A DNA stretch of 64,000 bases. Origin: Comamonas odontotermitis. Lineage in GTDB: Bacteria > Pseudomonadota > Gammaproteobacteria > Burkholderiales > Burkholderiaceae_C. Each line of letters starts with the position of its first letter. The stretch's first letter is position 1. Both the position numbers and the translations under genes were made by a program. The notes below the pieces were generated by a model. The model did no database searches. It saw only the letters and a list, made by a program, of their open reading frames with translations, and was not told the origin of the DNA. Below, in pieces: positions 46,594 to 55,562 of this stretch. The stretch is taken from contig NZ_JACHKZ010000002.1 in NCBI RefSeq assembly GCF_014207855.1, forward strand, positions 1 through 64,000, written 5' to 3'.

Positions 46594-46917
46594 ATGAACG
46601 CCCTCTCTCTGTTCTTTTTGCCAGTGGCCCTGTGGTGGCCCGTGGCCGTGGCCCTGGCAACAGCGCTGGTGCTGGCCGCCGTGCTGTGGGCCAGAAAGCG
46701 GCTTGCACCGCCCCCCGCCCTGATTTTTTATGCCTTCGCTCTGCTGTGGTGGCTGTTTGGCTTTTTTCTGGCCCTGTGGCCATTGCAGGGCCTTGATGCG
46801 TTTGCGCAGTGGGCACGCGCCAGCAGCTATGTGACGGTGCCGCTGTGGATCGGCGGCATTGCCTGGGCGGCGGCACTGCTTGCAGTGCGCTTGCTGCGGG
46901 CGGCCCGTCCATCTTGA
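46594..46917 (+). CDS. Small hypothetical membrane protein
   Basis: A 107-residue protein with about three hydrophobic helices (residues 5-30, 43-65, 82-100) and little else. It follows the lipoprotein gene by 31 bp on the same strand and could be co-transcribed. Not recognised. Confidence 0.55.
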   Translation: MNALSLFFLPVALWWPVAVALATALVLAAVLWARKRLAPPPALIFYAFALLWWLFGFFLALWPLQGLDAFAQWARASSYVTVPLWIGGIAWAAALLAVRLLRAARPS

Positions 46918-46987
46918 CTTGGTGATTTATGCCCATTGACAGCCCTGCTATTTGCGCCACACTGGGCACATGCATAGGAGGCTTGCC

Positions 46988-47218
46988 ATGACCGACATCC
47001 ACAGCATCAACCTCGACAAGCTGCGCAATATTGTGCAGAAATTTGCGCACAGCGATTTCACCGCAGCGCAGATTGCCGCTGATTACTGGGACGGTGCCAC
47101 CGACCAGATTGCTGCAAGCCGCGACCAATTTGAAGCACTGCTGCAGCGCAATGCGGCGCTGCTGGGTATCCAGGAAGTCGGTGCGACCCAGCCCATGCGC
47201 TGGCACACCCTGCAATAA
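46988..47218 (+). CDS. Small hypothetical cytoplasmic protein
   Basis: A 76-residue soluble protein, MTDIHSINLDKLRNIVQKFA at the start, with an ATG 6 nt after a perfect AGGAGG. Predicted helical, with aromatic/acidic YWDGATDQIAASRDQFEALL in the middle. No family recognised. It is followed 23 bp later by a terminator-like hairpin. Confidence 0.65.
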   Translation: MTDIHSINLDKLRNIVQKFAHSDFTAAQIAADYWDGATDQIAASRDQFEALLQRNAALLGIQEVGATQPMRWHTLQ

Positions 47219-47241
47219 CCATTGCGACGTCGTCCCAAAGA

Positions 47242-47280
47242 GCTATCAGCGCTCCACAGGCCAGCACTGATAGCATTTTT
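47242..47280 (+). terminator. Terminator built from a GCTATC palindrome
   Basis: 8-bp perfect arms GCTATCAG/CTGATAGC (47242-47249, 47267-47274), three inner pairs and a following ATTTTT give an intrinsic terminator for the small gene upstream. Shows that copies of the dispersed element can serve as terminators. Confidence 0.6.
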
Positions 47281-47339
47281 ATCAATATCCCCCAGACTCT
47301 TCTAAGTGCGCAGCCCTGCAACGGTGCTAGGCTGTTTGC

Positions 47340-47882
47340 ATGCAAACTGCTCCCGCCTCTCTCTTGTTCCGAGATTTCCGCCAGTCCGACCTGCCCATGC
47401 TGGCGCAGGCGATGGGCGATACCCGCGTCACCCGGTTCTACGGGCTGGAGACCCACCACACTGATGCCAATGCCATTGCATGCGAGCAGCTCGGCTGGTA
47501 TCACCAGTTGCTGGGCGACGGAGAAGGCTGGTGGCAAGCCATCTGCGTAGGTGCCAATGGCACAGATGCCATCGGCGGCCTGGGCGTATATGACCGCGAC
47601 GACGATGGTGACAGTGCAGAGCTGGGGTATTGGCTGCTGCCCGGCCATTGGGGCCGGGGCATCATGAAGACTGCCCTGCGCCAATGGCTACCAGGCGCCT
47701 TTCGCCGCCTGGCCTTGCACAGCGTGGTGGCCTATGTGGAGCCAGGCAACGCGGCCTCCAGCCGCCTGTTGAGCCAGACCGGGTTCACGCTGGAAGGCCT
47801 GCTGCGCGATTGCACCAAGCGCGAGGGGCGCTATGTGTCGCTGCAACGCTATTCGCTGCTGGCAGGAGAGCTGGAAGCCTAA
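47340..47882 (+). CDS. GNAT family N-acetyltransferase (RimJ/RimL-like)
   Basis: A 180-residue acetyltransferase. LLFRDFRQSDLPMLAQAMGD at the N-terminus, the acetyl-CoA loop GYWLLPGHWGRGIMKTAL and the C-terminal EPGNAASSRLLSQTGFTLEGLLRD are typical of the RimJ/RimL branch, which modifies protein N-termini or small amines. The gene overlaps the convergent tag gene by 4 bp at the stops. Confidence 0.87.
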   Translation: MQTAPASLLFRDFRQSDLPMLAQAMGDTRVTRFYGLETHHTDANAIACEQLGWYHQLLGDGEGWWQAICVGANGTDAIGGLGVYDRDDDGDSAELGYWLLPGHWGRGIMKTALRQWLPGAFRRLALHSVVAYVEPGNAASSRLLSQTGFTLEGLLRDCTKREGRYVSLQRYSLLAGELEA

Positions 47883-48487
47883 GCCTTGGCCTGCAGCGCG
47901 TGGCAGCCATGCAGATGGTCGTTGACCATGCCCATGGCCTGCATGAAGGCATACATGGTGGTAGGCCCCACAAACTTCCAGCCGCGCTTCTTCAAGTCCT
48001 TGGACAGCGCATGCGCCTGCGGGGGCACGCCCATCTCGCGCACGGACTCCAGCGTCACGCGTTTGGGCCTGCTGCTGGCAGCGGGTGCAAACCGCCATAG
48101 ATAGGCATCAAAGCTGCCGAATTCGCGCTTGAGCTCCAGCAGGCGCTGGGCATTGTTGATCACCGCCTCGATCTTGCCACGGTGGCGGACGATGCCTGGA
48201 TCGGCCAACAGGCGCAGAATGTCCGGCTCGCCAAACCCGGCAATCTGCTCGGCATCAAAATGGGCAAAGCCGGCGCGGAAGCCTTCCCGCTTGTTCAGGA
48301 TGGTGAGCCAGCTCAGGCCCGCCTGAAAGCCTTCCAGGCAGATTTTCTCGAACAGCCGCCGGTCGTCATGCACTGCAAAGCCCCATTCGTGGTCATGGTA
48401 GTGCTGGTAGTGCGGGGTGGCCATGCACCAGGCGCAGCGCACAATGCCGTCCTCCGCCTGGGCCAGGCCAGGGGCCAGTTCTTTCAT
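47879..48487 (-). CDS. tag: DNA-3-methyladenine glycosylase I
   Basis: Excises 3-methyladenine from alkylated DNA. The 202-residue product has the zinc snap: C18 (IVRCAWC), H31 (YHDHEWG), H191 and C195 (NDHLHGCH). The substrate pocket residues are in HDHEWGFAVHDDRRLFEKICLEGFQAGLSW and KFVGPTTMYAFMQA. Converges on the GNAT gene with a 4-bp overlap of stop ends. Confidence 0.94.
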   Translation of the reverse strand: MKELAPGLAQAEDGIVRCAWCMATPHYQHYHDHEWGFAVHDDRRLFEKICLEGFQAGLSWLTILNKREGFRAGFAHFDAEQIAGFGEPDILRLLADPGIVRHRGKIEAVINNAQRLLELKREFGSFDAYLWRFAPAASSRPKRVTLESVREMGVPPQAHALSKDLKKRGWKFVGPTTMYAFMQAMGMVNDHLHGCHALQAKA

Positions 48488-48506
48488 GGAAGTCTCCGCC
48501 TTCTAC

Positions 48507-49151
48507 TTACTTGCTGGTGGGCGCGGGCGCCCAATACTGCTTGAGCGTTTGCGCTTCTTCATCAAAACGCTGGTTGGTGCGCTTGACTTCTTCGTTGATC
48601 GAGACGACCTGCTCGTCCACCTCTTTGAGGTCTTCGCGGTTGTACTTCAGGCGTGATTGCAACGATTGGGGCGCCTTGCTGGGGTCCTTTTTGTAGAACT
48701 CCATTTCCGCATCGATTTTCTTGCGGTCTTCCAGCAGGGAAACCTTGCGCTCCTGCACGATCTTGATTTGCGTCATCAGGGGCTCGATGGCCTCTGCGCG
48801 TTCCGCATCGTGCGCGGCTTTGTTCGGAAAGCGCACAGCCAGCGCACGCTCGCGGCGCTTGCCATCACTGGCGCGGTAGCGCTCTTCGGCCTCCTTGCGG
48901 CTTTGTGCGGCTTGCTCTGCCTTTTCGCGTTCGGAATAGGTGGGGCCGATGATACGCACGGCGCCGCCAGGCATGGTGACGCGCTGCTCGCGGTCCGCGC
49001 AGGCGGCGATGGGGCGGTCCGCCGTCAAGTTGCGCCCAGTCGCATCAACACAGCTATATACCGCAGCAGAGCCAGATTTTTGCGCATAGCAAAGGCTGGT
49101 GAAGACAGTCATCACCGAAGCGATAGCTACGACACAGACCTCCTTACGCAT
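48507..49151 (-). CDS. Secreted coiled-coil protein with DUF4124-like N-terminus
   Basis: A 214-residue periplasmic protein. Signal peptide MRKEVCVVAIASVMTVFTSL ending at CYAQ; then AAVYSCVDATGRNLTADRPIAAC, the usual DUF4124 pattern with paired cysteines. From about residue 72 it is a long charged helix (EREKAEQAAQSRKEAEERYR and later EDRKKIDAEMEFYKK), probably a coiled coil. Function unknown. It precedes tag by 19 bp on the same strand. Confidence 0.75.
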   Translation of the reverse strand: MRKEVCVVAIASVMTVFTSLCYAQKSGSAAVYSCVDATGRNLTADRPIAACADREQRVTMPGGAVRIIGPTYSEREKAEQAAQSRKEAEERYRASDGKRRERALAVRFPNKAAHDAERAEAIEPLMTQIKIVQERKVSLLEDRKKIDAEMEFYKKDPSKAPQSLQSRLKYNREDLKEVDEQVVSINEEVKRTNQRFDEEAQTLKQYWAPAPTSK

Positions 49152-49195
49152 CCAATTACCTCTTCAAAACGAAACGAGCTATGGCATTCTAAACA

Positions 49196-49906
49196 TCAAT
49201 CGTGCACGCCATACTGCCGTCTGTAAGACAGCACACGACTGTGGTGTTCACGCATCTTTTCAGCGGCCTCGCCTTGGGCGAGGAAGGCCAGCAGGTCTTC
49301 GAGCTTGGCAATGGTCGCCACCTTCAGGCCGAGGTGATCGCGCACATACTGCACGGCACTGTGGGGCACGTCCTGGCCGTTCTCGGTGGCCTTTTCCTGC
49401 CGGTCGAGCGCAATGGCCATGGCGTGTGGCGTGGCCCCGGCGCTCTGGATCAGCGCAATGGATTCACGGGCGGCCGTGCCAGCGCTCATCACATCGTCAA
49501 TGATCAAGACCTTGCCTTTGAGCGGGGCACCCACCAGCGAGCCGCCTTCGCCATGGTCCTTGGCTTCCTTGCGGTTGTAGGCAAAGGGCACGTTCCTGCC
49601 CTGGCGTGCCAGCTCCACCGCCACCGTGGCGGCCAGCGGAATGCCCTTGTAGGCCGGGCCGAACACCATGTCGAACTCGATGCCGCTCGCGAGGATCGCT
49701 TTTGCATAGAATTCGGACAGTTGCGCCATCTTGGCGCCGTCGTCAAACAGCCCGGCGTTGAAGAAATACGGGCTCATACGGCCAGCCTTGGTTTTGAATT
49801 CCCCAAACCGCAGCACACCCGCATCGACGGCGAAACGTACAAAATCCTGCGCCAAATCCTGCACCAACTGTGCCGATTCACCCGACTGTGGGAGACTCTC
49901 TGCCAT
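49196..49906 (-). CDS. pyrE: Orotate phosphoribosyltransferase
   Basis: Makes orotidine 5'-phosphate from orotate and PRPP in UMP synthesis. The 236-residue product has RFGEFKTKAGRMSPYFFNAG, GPAYKGIPLA, AYNRKEAKDHGEGG and the PRPP loop VLIIDDVMSAGTAARE. The ATG at 49906-49904 has AAGGA 8 nt upstream but lies inside the first codon of the divergent xth gene (start codons share two bases). A later GTG at 49864 would fit the E. coli length but lacks a ribosome-binding site. Confidence 0.94.
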   Translation of the reverse strand: MAESLPQSGESAQLVQDLAQDFVRFAVDAGVLRFGEFKTKAGRMSPYFFNAGLFDDGAKMAQLSEFYAKAILASGIEFDMVFGPAYKGIPLAATVAVELARQGRNVPFAYNRKEAKDHGEGGSLVGAPLKGKVLIIDDVMSAGTAARESIALIQSAGATPHAMAIALDRQEKATENGQDVPHSAVQYVRDHLGLKVATIAKLEDLLAFLAQGEAAEKMREHHSRVLSYRRQYGVHD

Positions 49907-50720
49907 GACCCAATCCTTGTTCAAATTAACCAGCCTCAACCTCAACGGCATCCGCTCTGCCGCCACCAAGGGTGTGATTCCCTGGATCGAAGCGACCCGG
50001 CCCGATTGTATTTGCGTGCAGGAAGTCAAGGCACAGCAAGCGGATATGCTGGACAAGTTCGAGATCATCGACGAGATGCGCGGGCATTTCCAGTTTGCGC
50101 AGAAGAAGGGCTACTCCGGCGTCGGCGTCTACACCCGGCACGAGCCCAGCGATGTGGTAATCGGCTTCTCTCCCAGTGAATTCGATGCCGAAGGTCGCTA
50201 TGTGGAACTGCGTTTTGACACGCCTGGGCGCAAGTTTTCCGTCATCAGCTGCTATTTTCCGAGCGGCAGCTCGGGCGAAGAGCGCCAGGCTGCCAAATAC
50301 CGCTTTCTGGCCGAGCTGCATCCCCACTTGATGCGCCTCAAGGCAGAGCGCGACTTCATCCTGTGCGGAGATGTGAACATTGCCCACACCAATGCCGACA
50401 TCAAAAACTGGCGCAGCAACCAGAAGAACAGCGGTTTTCTGCCCGAAGAGCGCGCCTGGATGACGAAGATCCTGGAAAAAGAAACCGAGACCGGCGGCCT
50501 GGTGGACGTCTACCGTGTGCTGCAGCCCGATACCACGGAGGCCTGCTACACCTGGTGGAGCAACCGTGGCCAGGCCTATGCCAACAATGTGGGATGGCGC
50601 CTGGACTACCACCTGGCCACACCTGCCATCGCAGCCCTGGCGCGCCGGGAACATATCTACAAGGACCAGAAGTTCTCCGACCACGCGCCCATCACCATCG
50701 ATTACGAGTTCAAGCTGTAA
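49905..50720 (+). CDS. xth: Exodeoxyribonuclease III / AP endonuclease
   Basis: A 271-residue exonuclease-endonuclease-phosphatase fold enzyme for base-excision repair. FKLTSLNLNGIRSA, CVQEVKAQQ (metal Glu), GDVNIAHTNADIKNW and the C-terminal SDHAPITID are all present. ATG at 49905, GGGAGA site upstream within the pyrE coding sequence. Its start codon overlaps that of pyrE on the other strand, so each gene's promoter must lie within the other. Confidence 0.94.
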   Translation: MTQSLFKLTSLNLNGIRSAATKGVIPWIEATRPDCICVQEVKAQQADMLDKFEIIDEMRGHFQFAQKKGYSGVGVYTRHEPSDVVIGFSPSEFDAEGRYVELRFDTPGRKFSVISCYFPSGSSGEERQAAKYRFLAELHPHLMRLKAERDFILCGDVNIAHTNADIKNWRSNQKNSGFLPEERAWMTKILEKETETGGLVDVYRVLQPDTTEACYTWWSNRGQAYANNVGWRLDYHLATPAIAALARREHIYKDQKFSDHAPITIDYEFKL

Positions 50721-50843
50721 TCCGGCAGGTGGCAGGCCCCGCCAGAATGCAGCGGCCTGCCCCGGCCAACTTGCGCTGTGGCGCGCGCTATCGCGCGCAA
50801 GCGTGCTACCGCCTTCTTCTGTCAGCCATCAGGAGCGATCTTC

Positions 50844-51677
50844 ATGTCCGATAACTTCTTCCGTTTTCACGATCTGTTTGCGCAGTTGGGCCTTCCCAAT
50901 TCGCCCGAGGCCATTGCCGCCTTCCTGAACCAGCACCGTCCCCTGCCCAATGACACGCTGCTGGCCGACGCTCCCTTCTGGGACGAAGCGCAGGCGCAGT
51001 TCATCCGCGAGAAAAAGCTGCAGGACGCGCCCGAATGGACGCAATTGATCGACCAGCTGAGCGAGGCGCTGCGCGAAACGCCCGATATCCGCAACGCAGG
51101 CAGCACCTGCCGGGTGCTGGCGCTGTCAGGCAGCCTGCGCCATGCATCCTTCAACACGGCGCTTGCCCGGGCAGCGCAATCCCTGGCGCCCCAGGGCATG
51201 GATATCGAAGTGGCAACCCTGCACGGCATACCGCTGTACGACGGCGACACGGAAGCAGGCGAAGGCATTCCTGCCGCCGTGCAGCAATTGAAGGCACAGA
51301 TCCTGAACGCCGATGCCCTGCTGATGGTCACCCCCGAATACAACAACGGCGTGCCGGGTGTCTTCAAGAATGGCATCGACTGGCTCTCGCGCGCCGACAT
51401 GAAGGCCATTTTTGCCAAACGGCCCACAGGGATTATCGGCGCCTCCATGAGCGGCTTTGGCACCGTATCTTCCCAGGCCGCCTGGCTGCCCACGCTCAAG
51501 CTGCTGGGCGTTACGCTGTACAGCGGCGGCTCGGTGCTGGTGTCGCGCGCGCAGAATGCTTTCAACGCTGAAGGAGCGTTGACCGATGAAGCGACCCGTA
51601 AAAACCTGGGCGCCTACCTGAGTGGATTTCACGAATTCGTGCGGCTGTCCAAGGCAGCGAAATCAAGCGCGCAATAA
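50844..51677 (+). CDS. Fusion of a DUF2789 domain and an NADPH-dependent FMN reductase
   Basis: A 277-residue protein of two parts. Residues 1-77 (FFRFHDLFAQLGLPNSPEAI, LADAPFWDEAQAQFIREKKL, TQLIDQLSEALR) match DUF2789, normally a stand-alone protein of about 75-80 residues. Residues 88-277 are a flavodoxin-like NAD(P)H:FMN reductase: VLALSGSLRHASFNTALARA (FMN phosphate loop) and PEYNNGVPGVFKNGIDW. The junction is continuous in frame with no internal start needed. ATG at 50844 has AGGAG 8 nt upstream. Confidence 0.85.
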   Translation: MSDNFFRFHDLFAQLGLPNSPEAIAAFLNQHRPLPNDTLLADAPFWDEAQAQFIREKKLQDAPEWTQLIDQLSEALRETPDIRNAGSTCRVLALSGSLRHASFNTALARAAQSLAPQGMDIEVATLHGIPLYDGDTEAGEGIPAAVQQLKAQILNADALLMVTPEYNNGVPGVFKNGIDWLSRADMKAIFAKRPTGIIGASMSGFGTVSSQAAWLPTLKLLGVTLYSGGSVLVSRAQNAFNAEGALTDEATRKNLGAYLSGFHEFVRLSKAAKSSAQ

Positions 51678-51754
51678 AGCACGCACGGGCTGAGTGCTAC
51701 AGCCCCTCTGGGACAAAGCTGTCGAAAAAGGAAAGCGGCTGGCGTCTTGCACCA

Positions 51755-51815
51755 GCCCGATTCAGACTGCTTTTGCCTGAATCGGGCAACCAATAAGCGC
51801 CATGCGCTCCTTTTT
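51755..51815 (+). terminator. Two hairpins after the fusion gene, the second with T-run
   Basis: An 11-bp stem GCCCGATTCAG/CTGAATCGGGC (51755-51765, 51777-51787) is followed by AGCGC/GCGCT around CAT (51796-51808), then CCTTTTT. The upstream GGCTGG (51737-51742) can pair with CCAGCC (51752-51757) and compete with the first stem. Confidence 0.45.
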
Positions 51816-51826
51816 CTGGCGCATTC

Positions 51827-53239
51827 TCAGGCCCGCAGTGCTGCCAGCACCTCATCGAGCATCTTCTTGGCATCGCCAAACAGCATGCGGTTGTTCTCCT
51901 TGTAGAACAACGGGTTGTCTACACCGGCGTAGCCCGATGCCATGGAGCGCTTCATCACAATGGAATGCCGAGCCTTCCACACCTCCAGCACCGGCATGCC
52001 GGCGATGGGGCTGGCCGGGTCGTCCTGGGCGGCAGGGTTCACGATGTCGTTGGCACCGATCACCATTGCCACGTCGGTGTCCGGAAAGTCTTCGTTGATC
52101 TCGTCCATCTCCAGCACGATGTCGTAAGGCACCTTGGCCTCGGCCAGCAACACGTTCATGTGGCCCGGCATGCGGCCCGCCACGGGGTGAATGGCAAAGC
52201 GTACATTGACACCACGCTCGCGCAGCGTCTTGACGATCTCGTTGACCGTATGCTGCGCCTGTGCCACCGCCATGCCGTAGCCCGGCACGATGACCACGCT
52301 CTTGGCCTCGCGCAGCAGCTCGGCGGTCTCCACTGCGGTTACCGGCACCACTTCGCCCTGCGGCTCGGCCGCATCGCCCTTCTTGGCAGGCGTGCCCGCG
52401 CCAGAGCCAAAGCCGCCCGCGATGACGCTGATGAAGTTGCGGTTCATCGCCTGGCACATGATGTAGCTCAAGATAGCGCCGGACGAGCCCACCAGCGCAC
52501 CGGTGACGATCAGCAGGTCGTTGCTGAGCATGAAGCCAGTGGCCGCCGCTGCCCAGCCCGAGTAGCTGTTGAGCATGGACACCACCACCGGCATGTCGGC
52601 GCCGCCAATGGCCATCACCATGTGCACGCCAAACAGCAGCGCAATGACCGTCATCACCACCAGCGGCAGCATGCCCGCCTGCACGTCGTGGGCGCCCAGG
52701 AACTGCTTGCCCAGCCAGATCACCACCAGGAGCGCGACCAGATTGAGCCAGTGGCGCCCGGGCAGCAGGAGCGGCTTGCCGCCGATACGGCCGTTAAGCT
52801 TGCCAAAGGCGATGAGAGAGCCCGAGAAGGTGACCGCACCGATCAGAATGCCAACGTAGATTTCCACCTCGTGGATCGCCTTTTCTGCACCTGTGAACTG
52901 AACCGACGTATCGACATAGCTGGCGTAACCCACCAGACAGGCCGCCAGCCCCACCAGGCTGTGCATGAGCGCCACCAGCTCGGGCATCTGGGTCATCTTC
53001 ACGACTCTTGCGGCATACAGGCCGATACCCCCGCCGATGACCAGCGCGATCACGATCCAGGCGATGCCCGAGGGGCTGACCCGCGGGCCGAAGACCGTGG
53101 CCAGCACCGCCAGCGCCATGCCGATCATGCCAAACAGGTTGCCGCGGCGCGAGGTTTCCGGGTTGGACAGACCACCCAGGCTGAGGACAAAGAGAATGGC
53201 AGCACCGAGATAGGCCACCGTAGCCATGCTTTGGGACAT
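51827..53239 (-). CDS. pntB: NAD(P) transhydrogenase beta subunit
   Basis: Inner-membrane subunit of the proton-translocating transhydrogenase that makes NADPH from NADH. The 470-residue product has about nine N-terminal helices and the C-terminal NADP(H) domain III with [46 protein letters not shown] and [11 protein letters not shown]. It starts [20 protein letters not shown] at 53239, 29 bp after pntA on the same strand. Confidence 0.96.
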   Translation of the reverse strand: MSQSMATVAYLGAAILFVLSLGGLSNPETSRRGNLFGMIGMALAVLATVFGPRVSPSGIAWIVIALVIGGGIGLYAARVVKMTQMPELVALMHSLVGLAACLVGYASYVDTSVQFTGAEKAIHEVEIYVGILIGAVTFSGSLIAFGKLNGRIGGKPLLLPGRHWLNLVALLVVIWLGKQFLGAHDVQAGMLPLVVMTVIALLFGVHMVMAIGGADMPVVVSMLNSYSGWAAAATGFMLSNDLLIVTGALVGSSGAILSYIMCQAMNRNFISVIAGGFGSGAGTPAKKGDAAEPQGEVVPVTAVETAELLREAKSVVIVPGYGMAVAQAQHTVNEIVKTLRERGVNVRFAIHPVAGRMPGHMNVLLAEAKVPYDIVLEMDEINEDFPDTDVAMVIGANDIVNPAAQDDPASPIAGMPVLEVWKARHSIVMKRSMASGYAGVDNPLFYKENNRMLFGDAKKMLDEVLAALRA

Positions 53240-53268
53240 GTTCGTCTTCTTTCTTGTTGTTGTCGTTG

Positions 53269-54918
53269 TTATTTGCGGAACATGGCGAGCATGCGGCGGG
53301 TCACGGCAAAGCCGCCAAACATATTGACTGCCGTCAACACGAGTGCAGCAAAGGCCAGCCACATGATCAGCCCGTCAGGCCGTCCGTTCGCGCCAGCCCC
53401 GGGTGGAGCGATCTGCACCAGCGCCCCGATGGCGATGATGCTGGAGATGGCGTTGGTCACGCTCATCAGCGGCGTGTGCAGCGCGGGCGTTACATTCCAC
53501 ACCACCATGTAGCCGATGAAGCAGGCCAGCACGAACACCGTAAAGTGCCCCAGGAAGGCCGCTGGCGCATAGGCGCCGATCAGCCAGAACAGCACGGCCG
53601 CCACGGCAAAGACGATAGCCAGCGCCTTGGCAGACATCGGCGCGCCAGCGCCATGGCCGTGGCTGCTCTTTTTCTCGGCCACGAGCGCTGCCGCCTTGGG
53701 TGCGGGGGCCGGTGCCTGCGGGAGCGGTGGCGCGGGCCAGGTGACAGTGCCGTCCTTGATAACGGTCAAGCCCCGGATTGCGTCGTCCTGCATATTGACC
53801 AGCGCCACACCATCCTTGGCCTTGCACAGCTCTTCGGTCAGGCGCAGCAGGTTGGTGGCGTACAGGGTGGACGACTGCTTGGCCAGCCGCGAGGCAAGAT
53901 CGGTATAGCCAATGATGGTGACGCCATGGCGCACCACGGCCTGGCCGGGTACCGTCAGCTCGCAGTTGCCGCCCTGCTCGGCCGCCATGTCCACGATCAC
54001 GCTGCCAGGCTTCATGCTCTGCACCATCTCGGCCGTGATGAGCTTGGGCGCGGGCTTGCCCGGGATCAAGGCGGTGGTGATGATGATGTCGGCCTCTTTG
54101 GCCTGCTCGGCATACATCTTGCGCTGCGCGGCCTGGAAGCCCTCGCTCATCACCTTGGCGTAGCCGCCGCCGCCCGAGCCTTCTTCCTCGTAATCCACCG
54201 CCACAAACTCACCGCCCAGTGACTTGACTTGATCGGCCACCTCGGCGCGCGTGTCGTTGGCGCGCACGACGGCCCCCAGGTTGGCTGCCGTGCCGATGGC
54301 CGCGAGGCCCGCCACACCGGCGCCTGCGATGAAGACCTTGGCCGGTGGCACCTTGCCTGCCGCCGTGATCTGGCCATTGAAGTAGCGGCCAAAGGCATTG
54401 GCGGCCTCCACCACAGCCCTGTAGCCCGAAACCCCGGCCATCGACGTCAGCGCGTCCATCTTCTGCGCACGCGAGAGGGTACGCGGCAGACAGTCGATGG
54501 CCAGCACCGTCGTCTTTCTGGCGGCGAGCTGCTCCATCAGCCCGGGGTTCTGCGCGGGCCAGATGAAGTCGATCAGTATCTGGCCTTCGCGCATCTGCGC
54601 CACTTCTTCGCGGCTGGGTGGGCGCACCTTGAAAATGATGTCGGCGGCGGCCCAGACAGAGGCCGCATCGGGCAGCACCTCTGCCCCTGCTGCGCGGTAG
54701 GCATCGTCACTGCAGTTGGCCGCTTCGCCAGCACCGGCTTCGATGCAGACGCCAAAGCCCAGCTTGATGAGCTTTTCCACCACCTCCGGCACGGTGGCCA
54801 CGCGCTTTTCCAGCGGGAAGGTTTCCTTCAAGACGCCAATGCGTTGGGCGCCATGGGGTTGCATTCCACTCGGCGGGGTGCTTCCGCCTGCGGAGTTCGG
54901 GCTCTCGTTGCTGGACAC
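53269..54918 (-). CDS. pntA: NAD(P) transhydrogenase alpha subunit (single-chain PntA)
   Basis: A 549-residue subunit. Domain I binds NAD(H): [36 protein letters not shown] and the RQD-loop-equivalent [14 protein letters not shown] are seen. Pro/Ala/His-rich linker near 410-445, then four helices of domain II ([19 protein letters not shown] onward). Unlike the split PntAA/PntAB of some alphaproteobacteria it is one chain. The start is GTG at 54918 with AGAGGAG 8 nt upstream. Confidence 0.96.
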   Translation of the reverse strand: MSSNESPNSAGGSTPPSGMQPHGAQRIGVLKETFPLEKRVATVPEVVEKLIKLGFGVCIEAGAGEAANCSDDAYRAAGAEVLPDAASVWAAADIIFKVRPPSREEVAQMREGQILIDFIWPAQNPGLMEQLAARKTTVLAIDCLPRTLSRAQKMDALTSMAGVSGYRAVVEAANAFGRYFNGQITAAGKVPPAKVFIAGAGVAGLAAIGTAANLGAVVRANDTRAEVADQVKSLGGEFVAVDYEEEGSGGGGYAKVMSEGFQAAQRKMYAEQAKEADIIITTALIPGKPAPKLITAEMVQSMKPGSVIVDMAAEQGGNCELTVPGQAVVRHGVTIIGYTDLASRLAKQSSTLYATNLLRLTEELCKAKDGVALVNMQDDAIRGLTVIKDGTVTWPAPPLPQAPAPAPKAAALVAEKKSSHGHGAGAPMSAKALAIVFAVAAVLFWLIGAYAPAAFLGHFTVFVLACFIGYMVVWNVTPALHTPLMSVTNAISSIIAIGALVQIAPPGAGANGRPDGLIMWLAFAALVLTAVNMFGGFAVTRRMLAMFRK

Positions 54919-55262
54919 GGATCATCTCCTCTCATGCAGTATTCATGGCGCGCAAGCGCGTCTTCCTTGGGTTGTAGCATGATCGTCCTGTTTGGGCTAT
55001 GCGCGTCTGTGCCTATGCCTTATTCCAGCGCAAGACGGCAGCAAGAAGCTGCCCCAGATACCCCAAAGCCGCAACAGCCCCCTGGCATGCAGGCCACTTT
55101 TGCAGGCTCTCCCTCTGATCACATGACGCGCAGATTACATTTGGGTCATGAATGGAACAATGGCCCCCAGCGCGGCTCCTGAACCTATATAACTGACGCC
55201 ATGCAGCACATGCTGCGGCAACCAATGCGCCAGTGAATGATGTAGCAACAGGAGAGAGCACC
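54919..55262. other. 344-bp divergent spacer between pntA and the zinc-ribbon gene
   Basis: No gene with a convincing ribosome-binding site is seen. A -10-like TATAAC (55188-55193) reads toward the zinc-ribbon gene without a good -35. Confidence 0.4.
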
Positions 55263-55532
55263 ATGGGAATACTGAGTCGGCTTTTTCAATCTCACGGCTA
55301 TGGCGGCCACCACGGTGGCGGTCATGGCGCAAGGCCTTACTACACCCCTTCGGGCGGATCGGCGCCGGGGGCTGGCACCTGCCCAGGCTGCCGCACCGCA
55401 GTGGCCGCCGGTACCCGCTTCTGTCCGCAATGCGGCCAGTCACTGGTGTCTCCCGCGTGCACCCAGTGCGGCGCGGGGCTGTCTGCAGGCGCGCGGTTTT
55501 GTGATCAATGCGGCAAATCCACCGCAGGTTGA
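55263..55532 (+). CDS. Small double zinc-ribbon protein
   Basis: An 89-residue protein with two zinc ribbons: CPGC (C40, C43) paired with CPQC, and CTQC paired with CDQC, in GTCPGCRTAV, RFCPQCGQS, PACTQCGAGL and RFCDQCGKS. A Gly/His-rich stretch HGYGGHHGGGHGARP (about 11-25) precedes them and could bind metal. ATG at 55263 after AGGAGAG. It is 30 bp upstream of a metal-transport ATPase, which fits a metal-linked or chaperone role. Specific function unknown. Confidence 0.75.
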   Translation: MGILSRLFQSHGYGGHHGGGHGARPYYTPSGGSAPGAGTCPGCRTAVAAGTRFCPQCGQSLVSPACTQCGAGLSAGARFCDQCGKSTAG

Positions 55533-55562
55533 TCGGCAAGGCAGCGAAGGAAGGTACCCTTC

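Noticed and set aside
50731-50761. 8-bp inverted repeat after xth considered as a terminator
   Set aside because: The loop is 15 nt and no T-run follows.
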